Part shown: positions 63,781 through 64,000 of the stretch, piece by piece
Layout: each line of letters begins with the position of its first letter
Numbering within the stretch: position 1 is the stretch's first letter
NCBI RefSeq assembly: GCF_022539505.1
Contig: NW_025899969.1
Location: 1-64,000, forward strand
DNA length: 64,000 nucleotides
Direction: 5' to 3'
From: Lolium rigidum
Lineage: Eukaryota; Streptophyta; Magnoliopsida; Poales; Poaceae
Made by a program: the position numbers and the translations under genes
Notes under the pieces: model-generated
What the model was told of the DNA's origin: nothing
Seen by the model: only the letters and a program-made list of their open reading frames with translations
Database searches by the model: none

Positions 63781-64000
63781 AATGAGTTGAGTGTTCTTGT
63801 TGTTCCTTTTACTTTGCATGAGATTGATGGAGTTGTTGAACACTTGAAACCTGATAAGGCTCCTGGACCATATGGTTTTAATGGAAATTTCCTAAAATAT
63901 GGCTGTCCAATTATTAAGGGGGAGTTTGTCCAACTCATCGGGAATTTCATCGTGGCAAGGCCCCTCTACAAAATATTAATGGATCTTACATTACTATGGT
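63781..64000 (+). pseudogene. Second LINE reverse transcriptase, N-terminal part, runs off the window
   Basis: The frame reads NELSVLVVPFTLHEIDGVVE, then HLKPDKAPGPYGFNGNFLKY and IIKGEFVQLIGNF. KAPGPDGF followed by F...W..(I)K is the first conserved block of plant LINE reverse transcriptases. It lies downstream of the QGDPISP and GNLLS blocks of the previous relic, so it belongs to another copy. Tyr replaces the usual Asp in the motif. Confidence 0.75.

Overview
This window reads as grass nuclear DNA, most likely from a Triticeae genome (wheat, Aegilops or barley group). The basis is its make-up: tightly nested Gypsy, Copia, CACTA, Helitron, Mutator-like and LINE sequences with few host genes; CACTA ends of the CACTACTAGGAAAA type; an Athila-lineage Gypsy whose LTRs begin TGATACGTC; and GC-rich, intron-free F-box genes. 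The assignment comes from recognition only, with no database search. There is no sign of bacterial or organellar DNA, a CRISPR array, an rRNA gene or a complete tRNA gene.

Layout. 1-6096 is a patchwork of three Gypsy-type LTR pieces. 6097-8065 is a reverse-strand LINE relic (ORF1 tail and ORF2 endonuclease). 8304-9526 is a first F-box gene (copy A) with a frameshift near its start, and 10634-10783 is a truncated second copy (B). From about 10784 to 36240 lies one small B3-domain-like gene. Its promoter and 5' UTR (10784-11289), first coding piece (25297-25417) and B3 domain (35791-36240) are pushed apart by a 14.0 kb CACTA element (11290-25289, target duplication GAA) and a 10.4 kb Gypsy element (25418-35790). 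The CACTA contains a second 9.95 kb CACTA (14075-24024, target duplication GAC). The Gypsy contains a 2.3 kb Helitron (28085-30379).

36273-38978 is a Copia element cut off after integrase. It is fused to the upstream region of an F-box gene, and that region is itself split by a 3.25 kb Mutator-like element (39155-42404) carrying a gene fragment and a small MITE. 42811-60253 is a tandem F-box array: C1 (nonsense mutation), C2 (5'-truncated and frameshifted), C3, C4, C5 and C6 (open). Spacers hold a retroposon, Helitron ends and decayed LINE sequence. 60270-64000 is LINE debris.

How the parts relate. The F-box proteins would act as substrate receptors of SCF ubiquitin ligases. The copies are mosaics of each other, which points to repeated duplication and gene conversion, and a LINE 5' region starts within tens of bases of several F-box stop codons and has been copied with them. 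The inner CACTA carries the most unusual coding content: a four-exon reverse-strand gene (Transposase_24-like, DUF8039-like and Ulp1-like parts) and a separate small ORF joining an RNase H1 N-terminal-type domain to a membrane segment. No DDE transposase was recognised in it. I found no convincing wholly new system; the CACTA cargo and the mosaic F-box/LINE unit deserve the closest look.
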